The notes under the pieces are model-generated. The model saw nothing but the letters and a program-made list of their open reading frames with translations, was not told where the DNA came from and ran no database searches. Source: Microlunatus capsulatus (GTDB lineage Bacteria > Actinomycetota > Actinomycetes > Propionibacteriales > Propionibacteriaceae). From it: a stretch of 64,000 bases of DNA. The stretch covers positions 4,092,001 to 4,156,000 of the forward strand of contig NZ_JAGIOB010000001.1 of assembly GCF_017876495.1 (NCBI RefSeq), in the 5' to 3' direction. Positions 18,501 to 26,950 of this stretch are shown in pieces. Position numbers and translations under genes: made by a program. Each line of letters opens with the position of its first letter. The stretch's first letter is position 1.

Positions 18501-19445
18501 GAGGACCTCGAGGAGCTCAAGCGGTCGCTGGCCCGCCAGGTCCGCCAGACCCTCTCCTCGGCCGCGGCCGAGCACACCCGCACGGGCCGGACCACGTGGG
18601 ACTTCGGCCCGCTGCCCGAGCAGGTCCAGCTCAGCCGGGGCGGCCACGCCGTCGTCGGCTACCCGGCGCTGGTGGACGAGGGCGCCACGGTCGGCGTCGC
18701 CGTCCTCGACACCCCGGAGCGGCAGGCGACCAGCCACGCGGCCGGCCTGCGCCGCCTGGTGGTGCTGGGCACGCCCGACCCGACCAAGTGGGTCGTGGCG
18801 CACCTCGGCAACGCCGAGAAGCTGGCGCTGGGCCAGAGCCCGTACCCGTCGGTGCCCGACCTGCTGGCCGACGCCCGGCTGGCCTCGGTCGGCTCGCTGA
18901 CCACCGCCGCCGGCGGCCCCGTGGTCCGCGACGCGGACGCCTTCCGCGCCCTGTGCGACACCGTGCGGGCCGACAACGCCGACCGGATGCGCGAGGTCGT
19001 CCGGCTGGCCGCCACGACGCTGACCGGGTGGCGCGGGGTGCTGGCCGACCTGCCGCGGGTCGAGGCCGTCAGCCCGCCCGCCGCGACCGACCTGCGCGAG
19101 CAGCTGGCCAACCTCGTCTTCGCCGGGTTCCTCGCCGCGACGGCGTACCCGCACCTGGTGGACCTGCCCCGCTACCTGCAGGCGGCCCGGGCGCGCGTCG
19201 ACACGCTGCTCTCGGCCCCCGCCCGCGACCGGGCGCCGCTGGAGACGATCACCCGCTGCGAGGACGCCTACGCCGAGCTCTGCGCCGCCGTGCCGCCGGG
19301 CCCGCTGCCCGCGCACGTGGAGGAGGTGGGCTGGCTGCTGGAGGAGCTCCGGGTGGGGCTGTTCGCGCAGCCGATCCGCACCAAGGTGCCGGTGTCGGAG
19401 AAGCGCCTGGTGTCGGCGGTCAAGGCCTCCCGCGCCCGTCTCTGA
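15519..19445 (+). CDS. hrpA: ATP-dependent RNA helicase HrpA
   Basis: The 1308-residue DEAH-box helicase has Walker A GETGSGKTTQ (residues 47-56), motif II DEAH (141-144), motif III SAT (173-175) and motif VI QRSGRCGRV. The HA2/OB region and a long C-terminal DUF3418 domain follow, giving the usual HrpA length of about 1300. In E. coli HrpA processes fimbrial mRNA and rescues stalled ribosomes; the same cellular role is likely but not shown here. The start is ATG 15519 (MDPVSST), 41 bp after the ArsR gene; CTACCATG next to the start leaves room only for a short or absent leader. Confidence 0.95.
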   Translation: MDPVSSTVVPEVPSVASISFDEALPITAWHDEIAATIAAHQVVVVAGETGSGKTTQLPKICLELGRTSIGHTQPRRIAARTVAERIAEELQVEIGDLVGYQVRFTRMASRQTRLKVMTDGVLLAEIAHDRDLRRYDTIIIDEAHERSLNIDFLLGYLKQLLARRRDLKLVVTSATIDTARFAEHFAAADGTPAPVIEVSGRTFPVEVRYRPLLDPEAGGETDQIAGITEAVKELSTVGDGDILVFLSGEREIRDTAEVINGMGLRRTEVLPLYARLSAAEQHKVFQRPGSATKGTAGSTRRIVLATNVAETSLTVPGIRYVVDTGTARISRYSARTKVQRLPIEPISQASANQRSGRCGRVAPGVAIRLYDEEDFAARPEFTEPEILRTNLASVILQMTAAGLGDIAAFPFVEAPDGSQIADGLRLLEELGALAEGGSRTRATLTEIGRRLAVLPVDPRMGRMLLAAEEQGCLREMLVIVSGLSIQDPRERPAEHREAADALHRRFWAAAPAPGTDPAADAATEGPDPDGSDFVALLRLWDHVKQAQHDLSGNAFRRMCRDEFLHFLRIREWQDLHSQLKQISRDIGLHRNETPAAPSAVHTAALSGLLSHVGLAEVREENPGKPGQRRKGRAPAREYLGARGTRFAINPGSSVAKSAPPLVMAAEIVETTRLWARTVAGITAEQVEDVGRHLVKRSYSEPHWSARAGSVQAYETVSLYGVPVIARRPVSYGKVNPAEAREIFLRSALVEGQWRTRHHFYRDNQALRAEAEALEERARRRDLVVDDDTIFAFYDARVPAGTTSVAHFDSWWKKARHETPDLLTMTLDDLTTGAVDQLDAEAFPDTWTVPGSEGTEHVLAVEYVFEPGTARDGVTVAIPVTVLNQLDPAPFSWQVPGLRGELATELVRSLPKATRRSFVPAPEFAARALGWLAQHPGGPGEALPLALARALRALTGEVVAPGEWNPAAVPAHLRVRFTVVGDRSGGSAPEVLGAGEDLEELKRSLARQVRQTLSSAAAEHTRTGRTTWDFGPLPEQVQLSRGGHAVVGYPALVDEGATVGVAVLDTPERQATSHAAGLRRLVVLGTPDPTKWVVAHLGNAEKLALGQSPYPSVPDLLADARLASVGSLTTAAGGPVVRDADAFRALCDTVRADNADRMREVVRLAATTLTGWRGVLADLPRVEAVSPPAATDLREQLANLVFAGFLAATAYPHLVDLPRYLQAARARVDTLLSAPARDRAPLETITRCEDAYAELCAAVPPGPLPAHVEEVGWLLEELRVGLFAQPIRTKVPVSEKRLVSAVKASRARL

Positions 19446-19529
19446 CCCCGGCCCGGCGGCGGCGGACGGGCTGTCCGGCCCCGGCGTCGCGCACGGCCCG
19501 GTCAGGCCGGCGCGGGTAGATTGGGCGCC

Positions 19530-20420
19530 ATGATGGACCCGGCCGACCTCTACACCGTGGACGAGGCCGTCGCGGCCACCCTGGCGAACGCCCACCCCGT
19601 GCTGATCACCCAGCTCGACGGCTTTGTCGACGCCGGGCAGGCGGGTCGGCTGCTGTCGGCGCACCTGCTGGAGCACCTCGAGCACGAGGTGCTCGCCGAG
19701 TTCGACCACGACCAGCTGCACGACTACCGCAGCCGCCGTCCCGCGATGATCTTCGACACCGACCGCTGGAAGTCCTACGCCGACCTGCACCTGCGGCTGC
19801 ACCGGGTCGTCGACGAGCAGGGCGAGGTCTTCCTGCTGCTCAGCGGCCCCGAGCCCGACGTCCAGTGGGAGCGGTTCTCCGCCGCCCTGGTCCAGCTCGT
19901 CGAGCGGCTGGGCGTCCGGCTGACCGTCAGCGTGCACGGCATCCCGATGGCCGTCCCGCACACCCGCCCGGTCACCCTGACCGCGCACGCCACCGACCCG
20001 GCTCTGGTGCAGGGCTACCGCAGCTGGATCGACCGGGTCGAGGTGCCGGCCAGCTTCACCGGCCTGCTGGAGTTCCGGCTGGGCCAGCTGGACCGCAAGG
20101 CGATGGGCTTCGCCGCCCACGTGCCGCACTACCTCGCCCAGGCGGCGTTCCCGGAGGCGGCGCTGACGCTGACGCGCTCGCTGAACCAGGCGACCGGGCT
20201 GGCCGTCCCGCTCGAGGCGCTGGAGAAGGCCTCGGCCGGCAACCTGGCCGACATCGCGGGGGAGATGGCCTCCTCCGGCGAGGTGCAGGAGCTGGTCTCC
20301 ACCCTGGAGCAGCAGTACGACGCGATGAGGGCCGAGCAGCAGTCCGACCCGGTGCCCAGCGCCGAGGAGATCGCCGCGGAGTTCGAGAAGTTCCTCGCCG
20401 ACCGCGAGAAGGACGTCTAG
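19530..20420 (+). CDS. PAC2-family protein (proteasome assembly chaperone-like)
   Basis: The 296-residue protein matches the actinobacterial PAC2/DUF75 family: an early DGFVDAG motif, AEFDHDQLHDYRSRRP, and HGIPMAVPHTRPVTLTAHA, with a helical C-terminal region rich in Glu. Family members are ATP-grasp-free proteins of unclear function related to the eukaryotic chaperone PAC2. TAGATT lies a few bases before the ATG pair at 19530/19533, so the mRNA is probably leaderless. Confidence 0.85.
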   Translation: MMDPADLYTVDEAVAATLANAHPVLITQLDGFVDAGQAGRLLSAHLLEHLEHEVLAEFDHDQLHDYRSRRPAMIFDTDRWKSYADLHLRLHRVVDEQGEVFLLLSGPEPDVQWERFSAALVQLVERLGVRLTVSVHGIPMAVPHTRPVTLTAHATDPALVQGYRSWIDRVEVPASFTGLLEFRLGQLDRKAMGFAAHVPHYLAQAAFPEAALTLTRSLNQATGLAVPLEALEKASAGNLADIAGEMASSGEVQELVSTLEQQYDAMRAEQQSDPVPSAEEIAAEFEKFLADREKDV

Positions 20421-20442
20421 ACCGCCCTTCCCGACCCCGCTC

Positions 20443-20477
20443 CCTGAGCTCGTCGAAGGGCCTTCGACAGGCTCAGG
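20443..20477 (+). repeat. 35-bp palindromic REP-like element, copy 1
   Basis: The element runs from CCTGAGCTCGTCGAAGGG to TTCGACAGGCTCAGG and folds into a long imperfect hairpin. It lies just after the PAC2 gene, where it may also act as a transcript end. Confidence 0.85.
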
Positions 20478-20497
20478 CCGCGGGGGTCCATTCGTTC

Positions 20498-20532
20498 CCT
20501 GAGCTCGTCGAAGGGCTTTCGACAGGCTCAGG
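20498..20532 (+). repeat. 35-bp palindromic REP-like element, copy 2
   Basis: This is a near-identical copy of the element at 20443-20477 (one base differs in the centre), in the same orientation and 20 bp downstream. The two lie between convergent genes. Confidence 0.85.
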
Positions 20533-20585
20533 CCGCCGTCGTGGAGCTCAGACCTCGGGTACGACGGGCGCAGCAGCGGGGCCGC

Positions 20586-21287
20586 TCAGCCGCTCGCGCC
20601 GAACCGCTCCACCCGGACCCGGCCGACGTCGACGCCGAGCCCGACCAGCAGGTCGCTCGCCCCGGCGGCGAAGGGCGCGGAGCCGCAGACGAAGCAGGTG
20701 GCGGCGTCGTCCAGCAGCGGGGCCACCTCGGCGGCCAGCAGCCGGCCGGCGGCGCGGCCCTGGGCGCTGACCTCCTGGGAGAGCGCGACGAGCGCCCCCG
20801 CGGCCGTCAGCTCCTCGGCGTAGGGGAGCCGGTCCAGGGTGCGGGCGGCGACGGCCAGCCGCAGCAGCTCGGGGCGCCCGACGTCGACGGCGTGCCGCAG
20901 CATCGCCACCAGGGGGACGACGCCGCTGCCGCCGGCCAGGCCCAGCGCTGGCCCGTCGGCGTCCCAGACGAACCAGCCGCCGACGGGGCCGCGCACCTCC
21001 AGCTGGTCACCCGGCTGGATGGCCTGCGCCAGATAGGGCGAGACCTCCCCGTCGGGCAGCTCCTCGACGTAGAGCTCGACGAGCGGGTCGGACGGCGCCG
21101 AGGCGAGCGAGTACGAGCGGGTGGCGGTGTAGCCGTCCTCGGCCCTCAGCCGGAGCACGTAGTGCTGGCCGGGCAGGTGGTCGACGCGGTCGGGCACCTC
21201 CAGCCGCAGCACCACCCCGTGCGGGTGCGGGTGCGCGACCTCGCGGACGGTGGCGGAGCGCCAGGGGCCGGCGGTGGGCGCGCGCAC
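20586..21287 (-). CDS. FAD/NAD(P)-binding ferredoxin reductase-type oxidoreductase
   Basis: The 233-residue protein has an FAD-binding barrel with TRSYSLASAP (RxYS motif) and a NAD(P)-binding domain with GGSGVVPLVAMLRH, ending in CGSAPF. There is no 2Fe-2S domain, so it must pass electrons to a separate partner. The GTG start lies 2 bp after the stop of the molybdoenzyme gene, so the two form an operon; this reductase is the likely electron partner or acceptor of that enzyme. Confidence 0.9.
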   Translation of the reverse strand: MRAPTAGPWRSATVREVAHPHPHGVVLRLEVPDRVDHLPGQHYVLRLRAEDGYTATRSYSLASAPSDPLVELYVEELPDGEVSPYLAQAIQPGDQLEVRGPVGGWFVWDADGPALGLAGGSGVVPLVAMLRHAVDVGRPELLRLAVAARTLDRLPYAEELTAAGALVALSQEVSAQGRAAGRLLAAEVAPLLDDAATCFVCGSAPFAAGASDLLVGLGVDVGRVRVERFGASG

Positions 21288-21289
21288 CC

Positions 21290-21892
21290 TCAGTCGCCCT
21301 GGTAGCGCTGCTCGCGCCAGGGGTCGCCGAGGTCGTGGTAGCCGTTGCGCTCCCAGAAGCCGTGCTGGTCGTGGTCGAGCAGGGTCAGCCGGGTCACCCA
21401 CTTCGCCGACTTCCAGAAGTACAGGTGCGGCACCAGCAGCCGGACGGGACCGCCGTGGTCGTGGGTGAGCGGCTTCCCGTCGAAGCTCCAGACCACCCAG
21501 GCCTGCCCGCCGCGGACGTGCTCCAGCGGGAGGTTGGTCGTGTAGCCCGTCGTCGAGGTGGCCAGCACGTGGGAGGCCTCCGCGGTGGGGGCGGCGGCGT
21601 CCAGCAGCACGTCGACGCTGACGCCCTCGAAGGTCGTGCCGAACTTCGACCAGGTCGTGACGCAGTGGATCGGGCCCTCGTAGACCGACGGGGGGAGCGC
21701 GTGCATCTCGTCCCAGCTCCACGTCGTGGGGTGCTCGACGAGGCCGTCCACGCTCATCGTCCAGCGCTGCGGGTCGATCTGCGGGGTGACCTCGGCCGTC
21801 AGCACCGGCCACTCCGTCCCGACGTCGTACTGGCCGGGCGGGAGGTCGTCCCGCGGTGGTCGCCGTCGCCCCGTGAACCCGAACTGCGCCAT
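21290..21892 (-). CDS. Sulfite oxidase-like molybdopterin oxidoreductase (YuiH type)
   Basis: The 200-residue protein is a compact Moco-binding domain. The Mo-ligand Cys is in PIHCVTTWSKFGTTFEGV, followed by GGPVRLLVPHLYFWKSAKWV, a hallmark of the family. It has no signal peptide, no membrane segment and no haem domain, so it is a cytosolic single-domain member. It heads an operon with a ferredoxin reductase-like gene. The substrate is unknown. Confidence 0.9.
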   Translation of the reverse strand: MAQFGFTGRRRPPRDDLPPGQYDVGTEWPVLTAEVTPQIDPQRWTMSVDGLVEHPTTWSWDEMHALPPSVYEGPIHCVTTWSKFGTTFEGVSVDVLLDAAAPTAEASHVLATSTTGYTTNLPLEHVRGGQAWVVWSFDGKPLTHDHGGPVRLLVPHLYFWKSAKWVTRLTLLDHDQHGFWERNGYHDLGDPWREQRYQGD

Positions 21893-21958
21893 CTCGTCCT
21901 CCTCGTCTGCGGTCCTGGCTCCATCCTGGCGCACGCGGCCCTGGATAGGCTGCGCCGC

Positions 21959-22843
21959 ATGCCCCAGTCCGTGGACGAGCTGATCGCGCTGCTGGACCTC
22001 GAGGAGATCGAGGTCGGCCTCTACCGCGCCCGCCAGCCGCGCAGCCGGCTGCAGCGGGTGTTCGGGGGCCAGGTGCTGGCCCAGGCGCTGCTGGCGGCCA
22101 GCCGGACCGTCCCGGCCGAGCGGACGGTGCACTCCCTGCACGCGTACTTCCTCGTCGCCGGCCGGACCGACATGCCGATCGTCTACGACGTGGAGACGGT
22201 CCGCGACGGCGGCTCGTTCTCCTCCCGCCGGGTGGTGGCCCGCCAGGCGGGCCAGGTGATCTTCTACCTCTCCGCCTCGTTCCACCGGCTCGAGGAGGGC
22301 TACGAGCACGCCGACCCGGTGCCCGAGGGCGTCCCCGCCCCCGAGGACTGCCCCCGGCTGAGCGACGCCCTGGCCCGCGCCTCGGGCCGGGCCTCGTCCG
22401 CGGCCTGGGAGGAGGAGTGGGGCGCCATCGACGCCCGCTACGTCGGCGACTCCCGCCTCGGCGGCCTCCCGCCCGACCCGGAGCACCCGGCCCGGGCCCG
22501 CGTCTGGGTCCGCACCAGCGCCCCCCTGCCCGACGACCCCCGCCTGCACGAGGCGGCCCTGGCCTTCATCAGCGACCTCACCCTGCTCTCGGCCAGCACG
22601 GTCCCGCACGGCGTCCTCATCGGCCTCGACGTCCAGGCGGCCTCCATCGACCACGCCATGTGGTTCCACCGCCCCTTCCGCGCGGACGAGTGGCTCCTCT
22701 ACGACCAGATCTCCCCCTCGGCGAACCGCGCCCTGGGCCTCTCGACGGCCCGCCTCTTCCAGCACGGCACCCTCGTCAGCGACGTCGCCCAGGAAGGCCT
22801 CATCCGCCCCAAGAGGCCCCGCCCACCCACGAGCGCCAGCTGA
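21959..22843 (+). CDS. tesB: Acyl-CoA thioesterase II
   Basis: The 294-residue double-hotdog enzyme hydrolyses acyl-CoA to free acid and CoA. Family motifs include VFGGQVLAQAL, SLHAYFLVAGR, GGSFSSRRVVARQ, TLLSASTVPHG and the active-site region IDHAMWFHRPF. ATG at 21959 with a GGATAGGCT -10-like sequence close upstream suggests a leaderless message. The gene is divergent from the molybdoenzyme operon. Confidence 0.93.
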   Translation: MPQSVDELIALLDLEEIEVGLYRARQPRSRLQRVFGGQVLAQALLAASRTVPAERTVHSLHAYFLVAGRTDMPIVYDVETVRDGGSFSSRRVVARQAGQVIFYLSASFHRLEEGYEHADPVPEGVPAPEDCPRLSDALARASGRASSAAWEEEWGAIDARYVGDSRLGGLPPDPEHPARARVWVRTSAPLPDDPRLHEAALAFISDLTLLSASTVPHGVLIGLDVQAASIDHAMWFHRPFRADEWLLYDQISPSANRALGLSTARLFQHGTLVSDVAQEGLIRPKRPRPPTSAS

Positions 22844-22933
22844 CCCGACCCCGGAGCGCCGCAGGCCCCCGGAGCTGCGAGCAGCAGGGCGCCCGTCTGA
22901 GGCGCCCGCTGCGCAGCAGCTCCCATGAACGCA

Positions 22934-22964
22934 GAACGACCCGGAGGGGGGCTCCGGGTCGTTC
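22934..22964. terminator. Bidirectional hairpin between tesB and the sigma factor
   Basis: A perfect 13-bp stem (GAACGACCCGGAG / CTCCGGGTCGTTC) with a GGGGG loop lies between the convergent tesB and sigma factor genes and can serve both. Confidence 0.8.
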
Positions 22965-22988
22965 CTGTGCGGTACTGGCCGCGAGGGG

Positions 22989-23939
22989 TCAGGCAGCCAG
23001 TACGGACTTGCCGCGCAGCTTCGCGATGGCGTGGCGCTCGATCTGGCGGACGCGCTCGGCGGTGATGCCCCACACGGCACCGATGTCGGCGAGCTTGGCC
23101 TGACGGCCGTCGACCAGACCGTAGCGGCGCCGCACCACGTCGGCCGAGCGGTCGTCCAGGGTGGAGAGCATCGCCTCGAGGCGGGCGTGCTCCTCGGCGT
23201 CGAGGAAGACCTCGTCGGGACCGGGCATCGGCTCGCGGGCGATCAGGTCGCCGAGGGCGGTGTCGCCGCCCTCCTCGACGGGGGCGTCCAGGCTGACGTG
23301 GTCACGGCCGTAGCGGATCAGGTCCAGCACCCGCTCGGGCTCGAGGTCCATCTCGGCGGCGATCTCCTCGATCTCGGGGTCCCGGCCGAGGCGGCGCTCC
23401 AGGGTGCGCCGGACGGCGCCGACCTGGTTGACCTGCTCGGCGACGTGCACCGGGAGCCGGACGATGCGGCCCTGCTGGGCGATGCCGCGGCTGATGGACT
23501 GCCGCACCCACCAGGTGCCGTAGGTGGAGAACTTGAAGCCCTTGGTGTAGTCGAACTTCTCGACCGCACGGATGAGGCCGGTGTTGCCCTCCTGCACCAG
23601 GTCGAGCAGCGGCATCTGCGAGCGCCCGTACTTGCGGGCGACGGAGACGACGAGGCGGAGGTTGGCGGTCACGAAGCGGTGCATGGCGCGCTGGCCCTCC
23701 TCGACGAGGAACTGCAGCTCGGCCTTGGTGGGGCGCTTCGCCCCCTTGCCGCGCTCGGCGGCGGTGACGTCACCGTTCAGGATGTGCTCGGCGTAGAGAC
23801 CCAGCTCGATCGACTGGGCGAGCTCGACCTCTTCCTCGGCACTCAGCAGCGGAGTCTTGGCAATGCCTTCCAGATATAGTCCGACCGCATCCTTGCCATC
23901 GATGCCCTCGGAAACTCGCGAACGAGCAGTTGCTGCCAC
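22989..23939 (-). CDS. RNA polymerase sigma factor, group 2 (SigB/HrdD type)
   Basis: The protein has sigma regions 1.2 (AVGLYLEGIAKTPLLSAEEEVELA), 2 (NLRLVVSVARKYG...[38 protein letters not shown]), 3 and 4 (ITAERVRQIERHAIAKLR). It lacks the long N-terminal region 1.1 of the principal sigma factor encoded at 29121, so it is an alternative, non-essential sigma70. The GTG at 23939 has AAAGGGG just upstream; a TTG at 23972 would add 11 residues. Target promoters probably overlap those of the principal factor. Confidence 0.9.
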   Translation of the reverse strand: MAATARSRVSEGIDGKDAVGLYLEGIAKTPLLSAEEEVELAQSIELGLYAEHILNGDVTAAERGKGAKRPTKAELQFLVEEGQRAMHRFVTANLRLVVSVARKYGRSQMPLLDLVQEGNTGLIRAVEKFDYTKGFKFSTYGTWWVRQSISRGIAQQGRIVRLPVHVAEQVNQVGAVRRTLERRLGRDPEIEEIAAEMDLEPERVLDLIRYGRDHVSLDAPVEEGGDTALGDLIAREPMPGPDEVFLDAEEHARLEAMLSTLDDRSADVVRRRYGLVDGRQAKLADIGAVWGITAERVRQIERHAIAKLRGKSVLAA

Positions 23940-24117
23940 GGTGGCCCCTTTCGTTGCCTTCGACAGATTCAACGTCCGGGGGGTCTGGAAGGATTCCTCT
24001 GCTGCCCTGAAGAATCGCTGAGACGTACCCGGGGTGAACCCTCGCTCCTACTTCGGAACGGACGAAGACACCGGATGCACACCCATCCGAACCCTCAGCA
24101 TCTCCACAGCCGACGGG

Positions 24118-24148
24118 GACGCCCTCCGCGCCGGAGCGGGAGGGCGTC
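24118..24148 (-). terminator. Hairpin terminator after oligopeptidase B gene
   Basis: A perfect 10-bp stem (GACGCCCTCC / GGAGGGCGTC) with an 11-nt loop lies 16 bp past the stop codon of the gene read on the minus strand. Confidence 0.65.
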
Positions 24149-24163
24149 GACCGGACGGGCTGC

Positions 24164-26308
24164 TCAGGCGGTGATCTGGTCGAGGATCCAGGCGTACTCG
24201 AAGGCTGTCTCGCGCCAGCTCTTGTAGCGGCCGCTGACGCCGCCGTGGCCGGCCGTCATCTCGGTCTTGAGCAGGACGGGCCGGTCGTCGGCGTTCGTGG
24301 CCGTGTGCCGGAGCTCGGCCACCCACTTCGCCGGCTCGACGTAGTAGACGCGGGTGTCGTTGAGGCTGGTGGTGGCCAGGACGGCCGGGTAGGGCCGCGC
24401 CTGCACGTTCTCGTAGGGCGTGTAGCCCTTCATGTAGGCGTAGACCTCGGGGTCGTGCAGCGGGTCGCCCCACTCCTCCCACTCGATGACGGTGAGCGGC
24501 AGCTCCGGGTCGAGGATCGTCGTCAGCGCGTCGACGAACGGGACGCCGGCGTGCACCGCCCGGAACTTCTCGGGCGCCAGGTTGGCGACGGCGCCCATCA
24601 GCAGCCCGCCGGCGCTGGCCCCGCGGGCGGCGAGCCGGTCGCTGCTGGTGTAGCCGTGCTCCAGCAGGTGGTCGGCAGCGGCGACGAAGTCGGTGAAGGT
24701 GTTGCGCTTGGTGAGGGTCTTGCCGTCCTCGTACCAGCGCCGTCCCATCTCCCCGCCGCCGCGGACGTGGGCGATGGCGAAGACGACCCCGCGGTCCAGC
24801 AGGGAGAGCCGGGCCAGCGAGAACGTCGGCTCGATGCTGATCTCGTAGGAGCCGTAGCCGTAGAGCAGGGCGGGCGCGGAGCCGTCGAGCGGGACGTCGG
24901 CCCGGCGCACGATCGACAGCGGCACGCGGGTGCCGTCGTCGGCGGTGGCCCAGGCGCGCTCCTGCACGTAGCGGTCCGGGTCGTAGGGCCCGTGGGTCGG
25001 GTCGGGCAGCACCTGCGTGCGCTTGAGCAGGGTCAGCTCGCCGGTGGCCAGGGTGTAGTCGTAGACCGAGTCCGGGGTGAGCATCGAGGCGTAGCTGAGC
25101 CGGATCGTCGGGGTGTCGTACTCCGCCTCCCCGTGGGCGTCGACGACGTGCAGGGTCTCCTCGAAGGCGATGTCGGCGCCGGACCCGAAGTCGCCGGCCG
25201 TGTCACGGGGGAGCACGTGCAGCGCGGTCAGGCCGGCGCGGCGCAGCGAGACGACCGCGTGCCCGGCGTAGGCGCTGACGCCCAGCAGCCGGACGCCGGG
25301 CTGGTGGGGGAGCACCGTCTCCCACTGCTCCGGGCCGGTGGCGTCCAGCGGGGCCTGGGCCAGCGCGAAGTCCTCGGCCCCGCCGTCGTTGTGGACGATC
25401 AGCAGGCGGTCGCCCGCGGGCTCGACGTCGTACTCGACGCCCTCGCGGCGCGGGGCCACCAGCCGGGGCTCGCTCTCGGGCTGGTCCGCCGGCAGCAGGT
25501 GGTACTCCGAGGTGAGCTTGGAGCCCATCCCGATGACGACCCACCGGTCGTCGCGGCTGGTGTCGACGCCCACCCAGAAGCGCTCGTCGGGCTCGGTGAG
25601 GACCACGGCGTCGTCGGCCGGGTTGGTGCCCAGCCGGTGCCGCAGCACCACGTGCGGCCGCCAGGCCTCGTCGGCGCGGGTGTAGAAGAGGTGGCTGCTG
25701 CCGGCCCAGGCGACGCCGTAGGCGGTGTCCTCGACGACGTCGGGCAGCTCGGCCCCCGTCGTCAGGTCCCGGATGCGGAGGGTGAAGCGCTCGCCGCCGG
25801 TGGTGTCCACCGAGTAGGCCAGCAGCCGCCCGTCCTCGGACACGCTGGAGGCGCCGACGGAGAAGAAGTCGTGCCCCTCCGCCTCGGCGTTGCCGTCCAG
25901 CAGGACCTGCTCGCCCTCGATGGCGCCCGAGGGGTCGGGCGGGGTGGCGCGGTCGCGGGCGGGCACCCGGCAGAAGATCGCGTACTCCGAGCCCTCGACG
26001 GTGCGGCTGTAGTACCAGTACGCGTCGCCGCCGCGGTGGGAGGCGTAGCCGGGCACCGAGAGGTCGGTCTCCTGGGTGCGCGCCTTGATCTCGCCGAAGA
26101 CAGCCTCGGTGAGGTCGGCCAGGTGGGCCGTCCGGGCCTCGGTGTAGCGGTTCTCGGCCTCGAGGTGGGCGATGACCTCGGGGTCGTCCTTGTCGCGCAG
26201 CCACTCGTAGTGGTCGGTGACGGTGTCGCCGTGGTGGGTCCGCACGTGGGGCCGCCGCTCGGCGGTCGGCGCGACGGCGGCGGTGGTCCGGTCGGAGGGA
26301 GCAGGCAT
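24164..26308 (-). CDS. ptrB: Oligopeptidase B-type S9 serine peptidase
   Basis: The 714-residue cytosolic peptidase has an N-terminal beta-propeller and a C-terminal alpha/beta-hydrolase domain. The catalytic triad reads as Ser565 in RGASAGGLLMG, Asp651 in SLNDTRV and His688 in TAGHGG. Oligopeptidase B cuts small peptides after Arg or Lys; WEEWGDP and HVRGGGEMGRRWYEDGK match that subfamily. ATG start at 26308. It stands as the last gene of a minus-strand run. Confidence 0.94.
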   Translation of the reverse strand: MPAPSDRTTAAVAPTAERRPHVRTHHGDTVTDHYEWLRDKDDPEVIAHLEAENRYTEARTAHLADLTEAVFGEIKARTQETDLSVPGYASHRGGDAYWYYSRTVEGSEYAIFCRVPARDRATPPDPSGAIEGEQVLLDGNAEAEGHDFFSVGASSVSEDGRLLAYSVDTTGGERFTLRIRDLTTGAELPDVVEDTAYGVAWAGSSHLFYTRADEAWRPHVVLRHRLGTNPADDAVVLTEPDERFWVGVDTSRDDRWVVIGMGSKLTSEYHLLPADQPESEPRLVAPRREGVEYDVEPAGDRLLIVHNDGGAEDFALAQAPLDATGPEQWETVLPHQPGVRLLGVSAYAGHAVVSLRRAGLTALHVLPRDTAGDFGSGADIAFEETLHVVDAHGEAEYDTPTIRLSYASMLTPDSVYDYTLATGELTLLKRTQVLPDPTHGPYDPDRYVQERAWATADDGTRVPLSIVRRADVPLDGSAPALLYGYGSYEISIEPTFSLARLSLLDRGVVFAIAHVRGGGEMGRRWYEDGKTLTKRNTFTDFVAAADHLLEHGYTSSDRLAARGASAGGLLMGAVANLAPEKFRAVHAGVPFVDALTTILDPELPLTVIEWEEWGDPLHDPEVYAYMKGYTPYENVQARPYPAVLATTSLNDTRVYYVEPAKWVAELRHTATNADDRPVLLKTEMTAGHGGVSGRYKSWRETAFEYAWILDQITA

Positions 26309-26320
26309 AGTTCCCGAACC

Positions 26321-26884
26321 CTAGTCGTCGTCGTGGGTCGGGCGGTCCGGCCTAGCGGGATGCGGGCGCGCGTCCGCCCCCTCGAGCCCGTCCACCGCGT
26401 CCACGCCGTCCAGCGTGTCGAGCAGGGCGAGGTCGTGGCGGTCCTGCGGCCGGGGCGGGTAGCCGGTGCGGAAGACGCGCTGCCGCGCGACGGAGAGGCA
26501 GGCCAGGCGGTGTCCCTCGAGCACGCCGCTGACCAGGTCCCGGGCCGGGTAGGCGAAGGTCGTGCCGTCGGGTCCGGCCTGGACGCCGTCGCCGGCCGCG
26601 TCGAGCACGACGGGGTGCAGGTCGACCCAGCGGGCGCCGGGTGCGGCCAGCTCCAGCCGGACGGGCAGCCAGTCGGTCTCGGGCCGGTAGCCCAGGGCGG
26701 CCAGGGCGGTGACGGCGGGCCCCAGGCCCTGCGCGTCGACGGCGAGGTCGAGGTCGCGGTGCGCCCGGGTGACCCGGCCGACGAGGACGTCGACGCCCCA
26801 GCCGCCGCCCACCCACCAGCGCACGCCCACGGCGTCGATCGCCCCGGTGACGGCGAGCACGTCGGTCAGCAGCACGGCCGCCAC
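26321..26884 (-). CDS. Nucleotidyltransferase-fold protein (aminoglycoside/lincosamide NTase-like)
   Basis: The 187-residue protein has the NTase signature WWVGGGWGVDVLVGRVTRAHRDLDLAVD (Gly-Gly and Asp-x-Asp metal site), as in ANT(2'')- and Lin-type nucleotidyltransferases and many unstudied relatives. The C-terminus is acidic and Pro-rich. Resistance activity should not be assumed from the fold. The GTG start is preceded by a TAGC-type -10, suggesting a leaderless mRNA. It is divergent from the GCS2 gene. Confidence 0.78.
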   Translation of the reverse strand: MAAVLLTDVLAVTGAIDAVGVRWWVGGGWGVDVLVGRVTRAHRDLDLAVDAQGLGPAVTALAALGYRPETDWLPVRLELAAPGARWVDLHPVVLDAAGDGVQAGPDGTTFAYPARDLVSGVLEGHRLACLSVARQRVFRTGYPPRPQDRHDLALLDTLDGVDAVDGLEGADARPHPARPDRPTHDDD

Positions 26885-26950
26885 GCTAGCCCCGTCCACC
26901 GGGGGCACCGGAGGAGTTGACCGGGCGCGCCGGTAGGACAGGATGTGCGC

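Noticed and set aside
15018-20129. Very long minus-strand frame opposite hrpA
   Set aside because: It is the mirror of a GC-rich plus-strand gene with strong helicase motifs; its composition (Gly/Arg/Val/Asp/His repeats) is not protein-like.
26321-26884. Antibiotic-resistance nucleotidyltransferase
   Set aside because: Only the general NTase fold is visible; many chromosomal relatives have no resistance role, so no resistance is claimed.
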